Of a stretch of 64,000 bases of DNA, positions 23,240-35,511 are shown in pieces. Positions within the stretch are counted from its first letter, which is position 1, and every line of letters begins with the position of its first letter. The position numbers were made by a program, and so were the translations under genes. The notes beneath the pieces were generated by a model. The model was not told the DNA's origin, made no database searches, and saw only the letters and a program-made list of their open reading frames with translations. This DNA is from Budorcas taxicolor (lineage: Eukaryota > Chordata > Mammalia > Artiodactyla > Bovidae). The DNA lies in assembly GCF_023091745.1 (NCBI RefSeq), contig NC_068928.1:10620001-10684000 (forward strand), in the 5' to 3' direction.

Positions 23240-23487
23240 TTTTAAGATAAGTAATAATGCTATGGTGACCATTACAGGTGTAAATAACTTAAAAAATTTC
23301 CTCTTATTTTCTGGAGACAAGAATATGTTGATTAAGAATTGGCATTCAGAAATAGTAACCTCCTCTACCATTACCCTCTTTTCGTGGAGTATTTGGTAAA
23401 CCAATTGGTTGTACAAGGCAGGTTTGATAGATTTTCAATTCTTAATGCATTTCCTTCCTTCCCTCCTTCCTGTTTTATAGCCCTCTT

Positions 23488-23628
23488 CCTGGGTCGGGAA
23501 GATCCCCTGGAGAAGGAAATGGCAATCCACTCCGGCGCTCTTGCCTGGAAAATCCCATGGACAGAGGTGCCTGATAGGCTACAGTCCATGGGGTCGAAAA
23601 GAGTCGGACACGACTGAGCGACTTCACT
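23488..23628 (+). mobile_element. BovA / 5'-truncated Bov-tA SINE
   Basis: Starting at GGGTCGGGAAGATCCCCTGG and ending GTCGGACACGACTGAGCGAC, this is a Bov-tA that lacks its tRNA head. A CTTCCTTCCCTCCTTCC tract lies just upstream. Identity to consensus looks high, suggesting a young insertion. Confidence 0.88.
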
Positions 23629-23788
23629 CCTTCTTTGATATTACTATGTTGCTCTTCTCTTTTTGAAATTACAAACTAAATGAAAGCCTCTTATCCCCTT
23701 ACTTGTTATGTTGTGCTTGAACTGAGCTCACATAGTCTGTGAGTAAGAAATCAGATAAGATATTTTATTTCATCCAGTCTCAGGTTTT

Positions 23789-24005
23789 GGGGGCTTCCCA
23801 GGGACTTCTGTAGTGGCTCACACGTTAAAGAATCCACCTGCAATGCGGTAGACCTGGGTTCGAATCCTAGGTTGGGAAGATCCCCTGAAGGAGGGCATGG
23901 CAACCCACTCCAGTATTCTTGCCTGGAGAATCCCCATGGACAGAGGAGCTTGTCAGGCTACAGTCCATGGGGTCACAGAGAGTCGGATGTGACTGAGCAC
24001 ACACA
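23789..24005 (+). mobile_element. Bov-tA SINE, first of two in tandem
   Basis: GGGGCTTCCCAGGGACTTCT, AGAATCCACCTGCAATGCGG and CAGTCCATGGGGTCACAGAG mark the head and BovA body. It ends at an ACTGAGCACACACAGG run that abuts a second copy with no spacer. Confidence 0.88.
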
Positions 24006-24224
24006 GGTGGAGCTAGGGTAGAGAACCCACCTGCCAGTACAGGAGACATAAGAGACGCGGGTTCGATCCCTGTGTCAGGAAGATTCCTCACGAGAAGGAA
24101 ATAGCACTCCACTCCCGTATTCTTGCCTGGAGAATCCCATGGACAGAGAAACCTGGCAGGCTACAATCCACAGAGTCCTACAGAGTCGGACATGACTGAA
24201 GTGACTTGGCGCACACACATGCAG
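24006..24224 (+). mobile_element. Bov-tA SINE, second of two in tandem
   Basis: GGTGGAGCTAGGGTAGAGAA is the alternative Bov-tA3-type head. The body contains GGGTTCGATCCCTGTGTCAG and GTCGGACATGACTGAAGTGA and ends in a GCGCACACACATGC run like that of its neighbour. Dimer insertion or insertion into the tail of the first copy are both possible. Confidence 0.88.
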
Positions 24225-24555
24225 GTTTTTGTTCTTGATAGTGATATCAGTATAACCAGTTTTGTCCCATAATCAGTTTTATTTCTAAATTATCATGGTG
24301 ATAGGTATTACTTATCATCATTTTGCAGAAAAGGTGAAGAAATTGTGGCTAACGGACGTTTGGAAATGGCATAGCTGGTGCTCTGTCACGTGTTGCTGCG
24401 TTGTCTGCAGAAGCGGTGTTCGGATAGTCTGTTTCTCTAAGCACTGTTTTTGTTTTTCATGCTTTCCTAGTCATTGTAGGCTTCCCGAGTCTTCATGTCT
24501 TTCCGCATTTCTGCCAATTGCAGCCCACCACCCACATACACACACTAGATTATTC

Positions 24556-24845
24556 CTCTATCTCTCAAGAGAAAAAAACTTGCTGGAACTTTCTTCCGCT
24601 ACATTCTTAGCCTGGCTTATTCCCTCACCTCCATTAGGTTTTTAATCAAACATCACCTTTTCTCCTCAGTCCTTCTTCAGCAATCGTATTTAAAATTACA
24701 ACTTGCCTGCCACCCCATTCTTTGGTTTTTGTCTCCTCCCATTACACTGTGAGCTCTGTGAGGATCCAGATTACCAATTTAATTCAGTGTATCTGTTGTT
24801 CCACGTGTTTGGCACGTAATAAACGTTTGTTGAATTAATGGTTAA
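24556..24845 (+). mobile_element. L2 LINE 3' end
   Basis: ACTGTGAGCTCTGTGAGGAT, GTTTGGCACGTAATAAACG and TTTGTTGAATTAATGG are the diagnostic L2 tail. The C/T-rich part upstream fits the L2 coding end. Confidence 0.8.
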
Positions 24846-24884
24846 ACACAGTCTCCTCATCTTTACTACATTGCGTCCATATAC

Positions 24885-25044
24885 TGTCTATATATATATG
24901 TATATATATGTGCATATTTTATAAATGTGTATATATATAATGTACATTTATATATATATAAATGATAGAACAAAATAACATAGTTGGTATTCTGTCATTT
25001 GATGTTGCATATATTTCATATATATTTGATATATATATATATAT
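24885..25044. repeat. TA-rich microsatellite
   Basis: Several runs of TATATATA broken by TG and TTT steps. The BovB insertion at 25055 used a target inside the right edge of this tract. Confidence 0.9.
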
Positions 25045-25054
25045 ATTTAGTTAC

Positions 25055-26436
25055 AGGAAATTTGGAAAACTCAGCAGTAGCCACAGGACTGGAAAAGGTC
25101 AGTTTTCATTCCAATCCCTGAGAAAGGCAATGCCAAATAATGCTCAAACCACTGCACAATTGCACTCATCTCACACACTAGTAAAGTAATGCTCAAAATT
25201 CTCCAAGCCAGGCTTCAACATTATGTGAATCATGAAATTCCAGATGTTCAAGCTCGTTTTAGAAAAGGCACAGAAATCAGAGATCAAATTGCCAACATCC
25301 GCTGGATCATTGAAAAAGCAAGAGAGTTCCAGAAAAACATCTATTTCTGCCCTATAGCCTATGCCAAACCCTTTGACTGTGTGGATCACAATAAACTGTG
25401 GAAAATTCTGAAAGACATGGAAATACCAAACCACCTGACCTGCCTCTTGAGAAATCTGCATGCAGGTCAAGAAACAACAGTTAGAACTGGACATGGAACA
25501 ATAGACTGGTTCCAAATAGGAAAAGGAGCATGTCAAGGCTGTATATTGTCACCCTGCTTATTTAACTTCTATGCAGAGTACATCATGAGAAACGCTGGGC
25601 TGGAAGAAGCACAAACTGAAATCGAGATTGCCGGGAGAAATATCAGTAACCTCAGATATGCAGTTGACAGCACGCTTATGGCAGAAAGTGAAGAGGAACT
25701 AAAAAGCCTCTTGATGAAAGTGAAAATGGAGAGTGAAAAAGTTGGCTTAAAGCTCAACATTCAGAAAACGAAGATCATGGCATCTGGTCCCATCACTTCA
25801 TGGGAAATAGACAGGGAAACAGTGGAAACAGTGTAAGACTTTTATTTTGGGGGGCTCCAAAATCACTGCAGATGGTGACTGCAGCCATGAAATTAAAAGA
25901 CGCTTACTTCTTGGAAGGAAAGTTATGACCAACCTAGATAGCATATTCAAAAGCAGAGACATTACTTTGCCAACAAAGGTCCGTCTAGTCAACTCTATGG
26001 TTTTCCCAGTGGTCATGTGTGGATGTGAGAGTTGAACTGTGAAGAAAGCTGAGCACCAAAGAATTGATGCTTTTGAACTGTGGTGCTGGAGAAGACTCTT
26101 GAGAGTCCCTTGGACTGCAAGGAGATCGAACAAGACCATCCTAAAGGAGACCAGTCCTGGATGTTCATTGGAAGGACTGATGCTAAGGCTGATACTCCAA
26201 TACTTGGGCCACTCATGCGAAGAGTTGACTCATTGGAAAAGACTCTGATGCTGGGAGGGATTGGGGGCAGGAGGAGAAGGGGATGACAGAGGATGAGATG
26301 GCTGGATGGCATCACCAACTCAATGGACATCAGTTTGACTGAATTCCAGGAGTTGGTAATGGACAGGGAGGCCTGGTGTGGTGCGGTTCATGGGATCGCA
26401 AAGAGTCAGACACGACTGGGAGACTGAACTGAACTG
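25055..26436 (+). mobile_element. BovB LINE, 5' truncated, sense
   Basis: Perfect 10-base duplications, ATTTAGTTAC at 25045-25054 and 26437-26446, bound the insertion. It ends with GACTGAACTGAACTG. A frame at 25189-25836 encodes about 215 residues of reverse transcriptase, with RDQIANIRWIIEKAREFQKN, GCILSPCLFNFYAEYI and the catalytic box. That box reads YAVD instead of YADD, so one catalytic aspartate is lost. A stop follows and the C-terminal WCWRRLLRVPWTARRSN region lies in other frames. It is inactive. Confidence 0.95.
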
Positions 26437-26446
26437 ATTTAGTTAC

Positions 26447-26674
26447 CGGCACTAATGGGTTGAATTTAATTGCTTTTAAATAAGAATTTTGGTTATTTAA
26501 AAAGATTCTAATTTTGTCTTCTAAAATTCTGTATGAATAGTAAAAACTATATGTATTTTTCCTAAAACTCAGCATTTAAAGCTTTTCTTCTCTTTTCATG
26601 CTTGAATTTATTCAACCTTAATATGTTTGTGTTATCAAAGATCCTAATTACACAGATTCATTAGGATCATCTGT
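26447..26674. other. Intron gap between two BovB copies
   Basis: About 230 bases of AT-rich intron with nothing recognisable. It separates a sense BovB from an antisense one. Confidence 0.5.
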
Positions 26675-27181
26675 TCAGTTCAGTTCAGTTCAGTTGCTCA
26701 GTCGTGTCCAACTCTTTGCGACCACATGAACCACAGCACACCAGGACTTCTGCTACATTACCAACTCCCGGAGTTTATCCAAACTCATGTTCATTGAGTC
26801 AATGATGCCATCCCACCATCTCATCTTCTGTCGTCCCCTTCTCCTCCCGCCTTCAATCTTTAACAGCATTAGGCTCTTTTCAAATGAGTCACCTCTTCGC
26901 ATCAGGTAGCCAAAGTATTGGAATTTCAGCTTCAACATCAGTCCTTCCATTGAATACTCAGGATTGATCTCCTTTAGGCTGGACTGGTTGGATCTCCTTG
27001 CAGTCCAAGGGACTTTCAAGAGTCTTCTCCAACACCACAGTCCAAAAGCATCAATTTTTCGGCACTCAGCTTTCTTTGTGGTCCAACTCTGACATCCATA
27101 CATGACTACTGGAAAAACCATAGCCTTGACTAGATGGACCTTTGTTGACAAAGTAATGTCTCTCCTTTTTAATATACTGTC

Positions 27182-27442
27182 TGCTAAGTCACTTCAGTCG
27201 TGTCCAACTCTGTGTGACCCCAGAGGGCAGCACACCAGGCTCCCCCATCCTTGGGATTCTCCAGGCAAGAACACTGAAGTGGGTTGCCATTTCCTTCTCC
27301 AATGAAGGAAAGTGAAACGTGAAAGTGAAGTCGCTCAGTCGTGTCCGACCCTCAGCAACCCCATGGACTGCAGCCTTCTAGGCTCCTCCGTCCATGGGAT
27401 TTTCCAGGCGAGAGTACTGGAGTGGGGTGCCATTGCCTTCTC
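27182..27442 (-). mobile_element. Bov-A2 SINE, antisense, nested in BovB
   Basis: Two BovA monomers in reverse orientation (TGCTAAGTCACTTCAGTCGT and GTGAAGTCGCTCAGTCGTGT) with the linker between them. AATATACTGTCT-type duplications lie at about 27171-27181 and 27446-27457 in the host BovB. Confidence 0.92.
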
Positions 27443-27522
27443 TGAATATACTGTCTAGGTTGGTCATAACTTTCCTTCCAAGGAGCAAGTGTCTTTTAAT
27501 TTCATGGCTGCAGTCATCATCT

Positions 27523-27803
27523 GCCAGAGAAGGCAATGGCACCCCGCTCCAGTACTCTCGCCTGGAAAATCCCATGGACGGAGGCGCCTGGAAGGCCGCA
27601 ATCCATGGGGTCTCTGAGGGTCGGTCATGACTGAGCAACTTCACTTTCACTTTTCACTTTCATGCATTGGAGAAGGAAATGGCAACCCACTCCAATGTTC
27701 CTGCCTGGAGAATCCCAGGGACGGGGGAGCCTGGTGGGCTGCCATCTATGGGGTCGCACAGAGTCAGACACAACTGAAACAACTTAGCAGCAGCAGCAAC
27801 AGC
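27523..27803 (+). mobile_element. Bov-A2 SINE, sense, nested in BovB
   Basis: Two monomers joined by CACTTTCACTTTTCACTTTC and ending in an AGCAGCAGCAACAGCAG tail. The flanking duplications CAGTCATCATCTGC and CAGTCACCACCTGC (14 bases, two differences) come from the host BovB sequence. Confidence 0.92.
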
Positions 27804-28689
27804 AGTCACCACCTGCAGTGATTTTGGAGTCAAAAAAAAAAAAAAGTCTGCCACTGTTTCTACCGTTTCCCCATCTATTTGCCATGAAGTGATGGGACCA
27901 GATGCCATGATCTTAGTTTTCTGAATGATGAGCTTTAAGCCAGCTTTATCACTCTACTCTCTCACTTTCATCAAAAGGCTCTTTAGTTTTTCTTCACTTC
28001 CCTGCCGTAACAGTGATGTCATCTGCATATCTGGGGTTACTGATATTTCTCCCGGCAGTCTCGATTCCAGCTTGTGCTTCCTCCAGCCCAGCATTTCTCA
28101 TGATGTACTCTGCATATAAGTTAAATAAGCAGGGTGATAATATACAGCCTTGACGTACTCCTTTTCCTGTTTGGAATCAGTCTATTGTTCCATGTCCAGT
28201 TCTAACTGTTGTTTCCTGACCTACATACAGATTTCTCAAAAGGCAGGTCAGGTGGTCTGGTATTCCCATCTCTTTCAGAATTTTCCACAATTTGTTGTGA
28301 TCCACACAGTCAAAGGCTCTGGCCTAGTAAGTGAGGCAGAAATAGCTGTTTTTCTGAAACTCTTGCTTTTTTGATAATCCAACGGATGTTGGCAATTTGA
28401 TCTCTGGTTCCTCTGCCTTTTCCAAATCCAGGTTGAACATCTGGAATTTCATGGTTCACATAATGTTGAAGCCTGGCTTGGAGAATTTTGAGCATTACTT
28501 TACTAGTGTGTGAGACGAGTGCAATTGTTCAGTAGGTTGAGCATTCTTTGGCATTGCCTTTCTTAGGGATTGGAATGAAAACTGACCTTTTCCAGTCCTG
28601 TGGCCCCATCGAGTTTTCCAAATTTGCTGGCATATTGAGTGCAGCACTTATGATCATCTGTAGGAGAGGAAAAAAGTTTAGATTTCTTT

Positions 28690-29305
28690 TTTTCAATTGA
28701 GATTTATTGTGAATTGGCAACATGAAACAATATTAAGAGTAATTTATAGTATGTTACAAACCACTTTCAAAAAGTGTTTGATACTGTCTACATAAACGTA
28801 CACTGCAATAGAGCAGTTCCATTTTGTGTGTTTATACCTAGCAGAAAGATGCTCCAAAAGACTTGTACAAGAATAGTCATAGCAGCATTATTTAACTCCA
28901 TACTAGAAGCAACTGTAACGTCCACCAATAGTAGAATAAATATATTAATATAAAGGCAACAAATTGATTACTGCCACATTCAACAGCAGGTATGAACCCC
29001 ATGGACAGTAATGTTCACCTACAGAAGCCAGAAGTAAAAGAGGACCTACTTTATAATGCCATTTATATGAAGTTCAAAATAGGCAAGCTACTTCTATTGT
29101 AGTAGAAGTCAATAGCAGTGGTTGTTTTGGGGTAAGAAGTAATTACTAGGAGGGCCAGCAGTGGGGTGTCTGGTGTTCTGGTAATGTTCTATGTCTGAAT
29201 CTTGGTGGTAGTTACATGGGTGTGTTCATTGTAAAATTCCACCAAGATGGATATTTTAGATTTATATATATTACTGTATAGCTACTGTACAGTTAAAAAA
29301 ATACT
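28690..29305 (+). mobile_element. Old L1M-type 3' region, sense
   Basis: AAAAGACTTGTACAAGAATA, AGTCATAGCAGCATTATTTA, CCACCAATAGTAGAATAAAT, GAAGCCAGAAGTAAAAGAGG and TTACATGGGTGTGTTCATTG follow, in order, the 3' end of old mammalian L1 elements. Confidence 0.8.
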
Positions 29306-29371
29306 TTTTACTGCCCTCCCCCCAAGGTAAATTTGGTAATAAATGTATGAGTGCATGTAGAAATTCATTAT

Positions 29372-29448
29372 TGGAAAAGGCAATGGCACCCCACTCCAGT
29401 ACTCTTGCCTGGAAAATCCCATGGACGAAGGAACCTGGTGGGCTGCAG
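29372..29448 (+). mobile_element. BovA monomer fragment
   Basis: GGAAAAGGCAATGGCACCCC to AACCTGGTGGGCTGCAG is the first half of a BovA monomer. It is truncated at its 3' side where antisense L1 sequence begins. Confidence 0.85.
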
Positions 29449-30149
29449 ACCAAAATCAGGGGGCTTACCCACTGTGTTTACTTCTAAGAAGAGTTTTGTG
29501 GTTTCAGGTCATCTGGTCTAATGTTTAATCCATTTTGAATTGATTTTTGTGTGTGTTGTAAGATAGGGGTCCAGTTTGATTCTTTTGTGTATGGCTTTTT
29601 TTTTTTTTCAATACCATTTATTGAAGAAACTTCTTTCCCCATTGTATATGCTTGGCTCCTTTTTCATAAACTAATTGATCATATACATGAGGGTTTATTT
29701 CTAGTCTCTCCATTCTTTTCTGTTGGTCTGTGTGTCAGTTTTTAAGCCAATATCATATGCCTTGTGATACAGTTTGGAATCAGAAAACATGATGGCTCCA
29801 GCTTTGTTCATCTTTGCCAAGATTGCTTTAGCTATTCTGGGTGTTCTGTCATTCCATACAAATTTGAAGATTGTTCCTGTTACTGTGAAAAATGCTTTTA
29901 GAATTTTATTTGGGATTGATTTGATTCTGTCGATTGCTCTGAGTGGTTATGGACATTTTAACAATGTTTTTCCAATCCATGATTATATCCTGTCTTTCTA
30001 ATTTCTTTGCTCAGTATGCAAGTTTTCCACTTCCTTGGTTAAATATATTCCTAGGTTTTTTATTCTTTTTTTGTATAACTGTAAACACATATATTTTCTT
30101 AATTTCTTTTTCTGATAGTTCACTGTGAGTGTCTAGAAGCACAATAGAT

Positions 30150-30484
30150 TTATTTATTTGTTTGTCTGGTTTTGGCGTGCTGGGTCTTTGCTGCTGCCCG
30201 GGCTTTTCTCTTTTCTCTAGTTGTCGTGAGTGGGACCTGTTCTCTAGTTGCAGTGCCCAGGCTTCTCATTGCGGGGGCTTCACTTGTTGCAGAGCAGAGG
30301 CAGTAGTTGCAGCACCGTGGTCCCAGCAGTTGCGGCTCCTAGGGTCTAGAGCACAGGCTCAGTATTTGTGGCACATGCATTTAGTTGCTCCATGGCAGGT
30401 GGGATCTTCCCAGATCAGGAATCGAACCTGTGTCTCCTTCATTGGCAGGCAGATTCTTTACCACTGAGCCACCACGGAAGTCCC
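30150..30484 (-). mobile_element. CHR-type long SINE, antisense, nested in L1
   Basis: It begins with a T-rich ATTTATTTGTTTG tail and continues with TCTCTAGTTGCAGTGCCCAG, GGGATCTTCCCAGATCAGGA and CACTGAGCCACCACGGAAGT. Perfect 10-base duplications CACAATAGAT lie at 30140-30149 and 30485-30494. Confidence 0.93.
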
Positions 30485-30857
30485 CACAATAGATGTTTGT
30501 ATGTTGATTTTTTTTTTTTAATCTTCCAACTTGGTTGAATTAGTTGATTAGTTCTAACAGTTTTTTGCTGAAGTATTTAGGATTTTCTGTATATAATATG
30601 TCATCTGCAAACAGATACGGCTTTACTTTTTCATTTTCCGTTTGAATAAAAATGGTAAGAGTGGACATCCTGTCTTGTTCCTGAATTTAGAGGAAAAGCT
30701 TTCAGTTTTTCACAAGACTATGATATTAGCTAAGACCTTGCCGTACTAGATTCCTTCTGTACCCCCTTTTAGAGAATTTGTGTGATGAATGGATGTTGGA
30801 TTTAGTCGGATGTTTTCTGCAGCTGTGAGATGATCATGTGGTGCATCACAGTTTGCG

Positions 30858-31066
30858 GATGTTGTTTAGTCACTAAGTTGTGTCCTACTCTTTTGCAACC
30901 CCATGAACTGTGGCCCTCCAGGCTCCTCTGTCCATGGAATTTCTCAGGCAAGGATACTGGAGTGGGTTGCCATTTCCTTCTCTAGGGGGTCTTTTGACCT
31001 AGGGATCAAACCCGTGTCTCCTGCATTAGCAGGCAGATTCTTTGCCACTGAGCCACCAGGGAAGCT
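30858..31066 (-). mobile_element. Bov-tA SINE, antisense, nested in L1
   Basis: GTTGTTTAGTCACTAAGTTG, GGGTTGCCATTTCCTTCTCT and CACTGAGCCACCAGGGAAGC give the reverse complement of Bov-tA. L1 sequence is on both sides. Confidence 0.9.
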
Positions 31067-32610
31067 GTCTAAATCCCATTTGATCCTGGTGAATAACCCT
31101 TCTAATGTGTTGTTGAATTCAGTTTGCTGATTTTTTTAAAGGGTTTTTCCATCTATGTCCATCCGGGATATTGGCCTATAATTTTCTATATTTATAGTGT
31201 CCTTGTCTGGTTTTGATTTGGGGGTAATGCTGGTCTCTTAAAATGGAGTTGGAAGTGATTCCTCCTTTTCAGTTTTTTGGAAGCATTTGAGAAGATTGGT
31301 GTTAGCTCTTCATTAAATATTTGATAGAATTCACCAGCGAAACCATCTGGTGCTGGACTTTACTTTGTTGGGAGGTTTTTGATTACTAATTCAATCTCCT
31401 TACTAGTAGTTAATATGTTCACATTTTCTATTTCCTCATGATTCAGTGTTGGTCAGTTGTAGGTTTCTAGAAACTTGTCCATTTCTCTAGATTTTTCAGT
31501 TTTTCAGCATGTCATCGTTCATAGCAGTCTCATGATCCTTAGTATTTATGTGGTATCAGTTGTTGTGTCTCCTCTTTCATTTTTTCTTTTATTTCTATAA
31601 GTCCTCTCTTTTCCTTCTTGGTGAATCTAATGAAAATTTTGTCTAATTTATTATCTTTTCAAAAAACCTTGTAGTTTCATTGAGTTTTCTATTGTTTTTC
31701 TAGTGTATTTTATTGACTTCCACTATGTCTTTATTTCCTCCCTTCTGACTTTGGACTTGGTTTGTTCTGTGTGCTCTCGTTCCTTCAGGTATAAAGTTAG
31801 GTGTTTGAGATCTTATTTCTTAATGTATTCGCTTATCACTCTGAATTTTTATCTTGGAATCGCTTTTGCTGCATCCCATAAATTTTGCATTTCCAATTTT
31901 TTGTGTCAAGACAATATTTTTATTTCACTTTTAAGTACCTTGACCCATTGATTGTTCAGTAACATGTGGTTAAATCTTCACATATTTGTGAATTTTCCAA
32001 TTTTCTTCTTGAAATTGATTCTTCATTTCATACCATTGAGGCCAGAAGAGAATACTGATATGATTTCAGTCTTCTTAAATTTATTAATACTTATGTTCTA
32101 ATATGTGATCTATCCTGGATAATGTTCCATGTGTGCTGAAGAAGAATGTATATTCTGCTGCTTTGGAATGGACTATTCTGTAAATGTCCATTAAGTCCAG
32201 CTCGTCTTACATGTCATTTAATTCCAATGGTTCCTTATTGATTTTCAGTCTGGATGCTCTATCCATTGGTAAAAGTGGAATATTAGAGTCACCTTCTTTT
32301 ACTGTATTGGTGTCTATTTCTCCATTTAGGTATCTAAATACTGCTTTTTTACTTTGGTATCTCTTAGTTCACTATAGCCTTGTGGGTCTCATGGACACAA
32401 GCCCATTCAAAGCTAGATGTTTGCAGGGCCCGTCTATCAGGTGGAAGTCTTAAAACTTAGAGCATCAGATGTGGGTTTGTGGGAAGCCAACCCTTTCACT
32501 TTACAGGAAGAAGATGGGAGTTGTGAGTTCAGTTCAGTGTGTTCATGGGAGGAGATGAGTTCAGGAGCCTCCTATGTTGGTATCTTGAATGAGAACTCTC
32601 TAATCTCCTA

Positions 32611-35469
32611 TTAAAACTTCTAAACCTCTATAAATTATTTTTAGAATGAAATTTCTTTGCATTTTTGAAATATGTTTGTGTGATATATTCTGTTTGCATG
32701 ATTATAGAATTTTATCCTAATTTCCAATTTAAATAGAAATTTTGGTTGTCATCTCTGGCTTCATTATGTAAAATCTATAAATTAGATATTGAAAGTTCCA
32801 TTTTTGAAAGTAGTTGAACCATTCTTTTCTGATCACTTTTTTTGGGAAAATGTGTTGCATTTTATAATCCAGCATCTTATAGGTACTGAATTTAAAATCG
32901 ATTAATTAAGTTTCCATTATCGCAGTCACTTTATTTCATTAAGTTAATTCCCCTACTTTTATAATTCTAGAGTTTATTTCCTAACAATCTTCAAATTGCT
33001 AGTTTGTGTGAGTCCATTATAATTCAAAAACAGAATAGGTGATATGTGACTCCTTTGAAATTATACTTCATTTAAAGGAGACCTATTCAAATATGTAATA
33101 TTTAATCATATCAGTTACATTAATAATATTGTTGAGGTTGTCAACACTAAAGTGAAAAGTTCACTTTGCATTTAATAAATTAATGATTCATATCTGTATG
33201 TGAGAGAGCTCAGACGGAGTCCTGATAACAGGTAGAAAATTGCAGTTAACAAACATTTTATTCTGTTTTAAGAGGAGAAAGGTTTTAAAATTATGAGTTG
33301 TGTTTCATTCTAATTTCTGTGAAGATGATAATTAATTATACCCATTAATTATGTTGTTTACCACATGTAATATTATTTCATTGTAGAAAATACTTAATTA
33401 CATGGTTATTAGTATCTTAACAAGTTAATATTTCAGAATGATTGTCCATGATGCTAAAACAACTTACAGTATTAAGTCATTATTACTGTCTTAACTCCAT
33501 TTCTGGTTAATACAGAATAATAACATGGTACAATATATTTGAGTAGAACACAGAAATTAGCAAGTCATTTTTATATGCCAAAAGAACTTCACAAATGCAG
33601 TTTATTTTAATACAAATTCCTCTTATAACAAGAAATTATTATTGAAGCAGTTGCTCTGTGAATTTTAATATGGACTATGGAGCCAATTCAGTGTCACACC
33701 CAAGAAGAGCATTAACTCAGCAGAAATTTTAACATATAATATATTAAAAAGCCGTTGATTTATAAAACTGCTGACCAGTTACCTCACATTGATGGTGATA
33801 GATCAGCTCAAAGTAACATAAGCTGTTAACCAAATACATATTTATCTCTAGTAATATTGCAGTCGTTTAACATGTTAGAGATTTTCTGTTGCTTTTAAGG
33901 AAATCTTAGAATTTAATGTGATCCCTTATCATGAGTGTGAAAAGGTTTACTGTTACCACTTGAAGATAAATATTATTGCAAATATTTAAATCTAAGTGAA
34001 CCTCTTCAAAAGTTAGTATTTTGCAATCTAATTATAATTGGCTATATAGTTTCTCTTATCTTCATAAATATTTCTTAGGAAAAAATATGAAACAAAAGTA
34101 GTACAGAAATATTCGTACTGGAAAGCATTGTCTGCTTTTCTTTATTAATCCTTGAAATCTCAGTAGTTAAGTACTTATTGTACTTTCTCTTCGTCTTGTC
34201 TTCTGTAATCATTGGAAAAATGTTCCTAGTAATCATTGGAAAAATGTTCCTAATGTCTCTCATTCTTACTTTCAGAAGCATGATAATCGCTGTCAGTGGG
34301 AGTGGGAAAGATAATTTTATTTACTTGTATTTTGTTTATTTACTTCTAAAAAGTAGAACGTGATCTATGATTACTAACTGTGAATGCATACTACTTATTT
34401 AGGTAGAGTTAGAGGATGAAACTCTGATCTCTTGGGCACTAAAATTGTGAAATACATAAACGTTGTGAAATGTGAGTCCAGAGAAATGAAACTGTTAAAA
34501 GGAATTTGGTTTTAGTTGTACATATTTTTTTTTATGAAGAATGACAATTGAGGAAGTAATCAAATTGAGCTTGCTACACTGTTCCCACAAACACAAGAAA
34601 AAAGACTAAAATGAAGTATTAATTTCCTTTGATATTTAACTTTAATGTTGCAAACCTAACATGTTGACTTGTTAAACTTTTCCTTTAAATGATTGTTTAT
34701 TATGGTACACATTTTTTCTTGACTAGTTTATTTTATCTGATGGCCTAAACCGAATAGCAAATTTTGTTTGAAACTGTTCTTTTAAACATTAGTGAAAGAG
34801 GGTTTTTTTGCTGAATGTGTGTGTGTAAGTTGGGTTTATATTCTAATATTTTTTCTACAGTACATTTCTCTCTCTTTAAAAGAACACAAGTTGAAATATT
34901 TTAATGCATAGAAAATGTTACTTTTACATCATTAGAAAGCTATCAGATTATGCAAATGATAAAGTATTGAAGTTGTTTAAAAATAAAAACTTTTAAAATT
35001 GCAGAGCAGCAAACAAAAACATAACTGCATTTAATGTGTAGAACATTTTAGACAATTTAAAAATGATGTTTTTAATAAATATGTTAACAGAGCCTTTAAA
35101 GCTATACCAGTAAGTTTTGAATATGACTTTAAAAGTGAAATAAGTTTAAAAGCAACAAAATACAGTTATGTTTATGAAATCTAAACATGAGTTAATTTAC
35201 CATTGTAAAATATTTCAGATTTGGTACAGATACCAGTATAATGCTTCCTTGAGTTTGTTTTCATTATTCTGGCAAGGAAAAACAAAATTCTGCCTCGAGC
35301 TGCATACTCCTGCTGTTGGTTTCTTGTAATGAAAGTAACTGTGCAGACTTATTAGTTTAATTTAAATAAATTTTTCTGGGTTATTTAACATATAAATATA
35401 ATTTTAATTCCGAGAATATTGTGAAAGACATGGAAAATAAATTAATAGGAACTGAAAGTAGCATGGTCA

Positions 35470-35511
<42 letters not shown>

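Larger units (their letters stand above)
26675..28655 (-). mobile_element. BovB LINE, antisense, carrying two nested Bov-A2 SINEs
   Basis: It starts at TCAGTTCAGTTCAGTTCAG, the reverse complement of the BovB ACTGA tail. It reads back through the C-terminal region (CWRRLLKVPWTARRSNQ at about 26990-27050) and the reverse transcriptase (27819-28500), and stops near 28655. Broken frames make it dead. It is interrupted at 27182-27442 and 27523-27803. Confidence 0.93.
29449..32610 (-). mobile_element. Composite antisense L1 with two nested SINEs
   Basis: The sequence reads as L1 ORF2 on the reverse strand. It includes TTTTGAATTGATTTTTGTGT, AATACCATTTATTGAAGAAA and GATGGCTCCAGCTTTGTTCA at 29540-29810. 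After the SINEs it continues with GATATTGGCCTATAATTTTC near 31169 and TGGTGCTGGACTTTACTTTG near 31352. The last about 240 bases (32370-32610: CAAAGCTAGATGTTTGCAGG, GAGTTCAGGAGCCTCCTATG) resemble L1 5' sequence, so part of the element between is probably deleted. There is no open ORF2, so it is a dead copy. Confidence 0.82.

Noticed and set aside
23019..23252. Near-tandem TTTTAAGGTAAG / TTTTAAGATAAG as a regulatory repeat
   Set aside because: The outer pair is the Bov-tA target duplication. The extra neighbour is a short chance similarity.
25189..25836. A 215-codon open frame that could be called a reverse transcriptase gene
   Set aside because: It is the remnant of a 5'-truncated BovB insertion with target duplications, a changed catalytic box (YAVD) and no proper start. 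It was annotated as a dead element.
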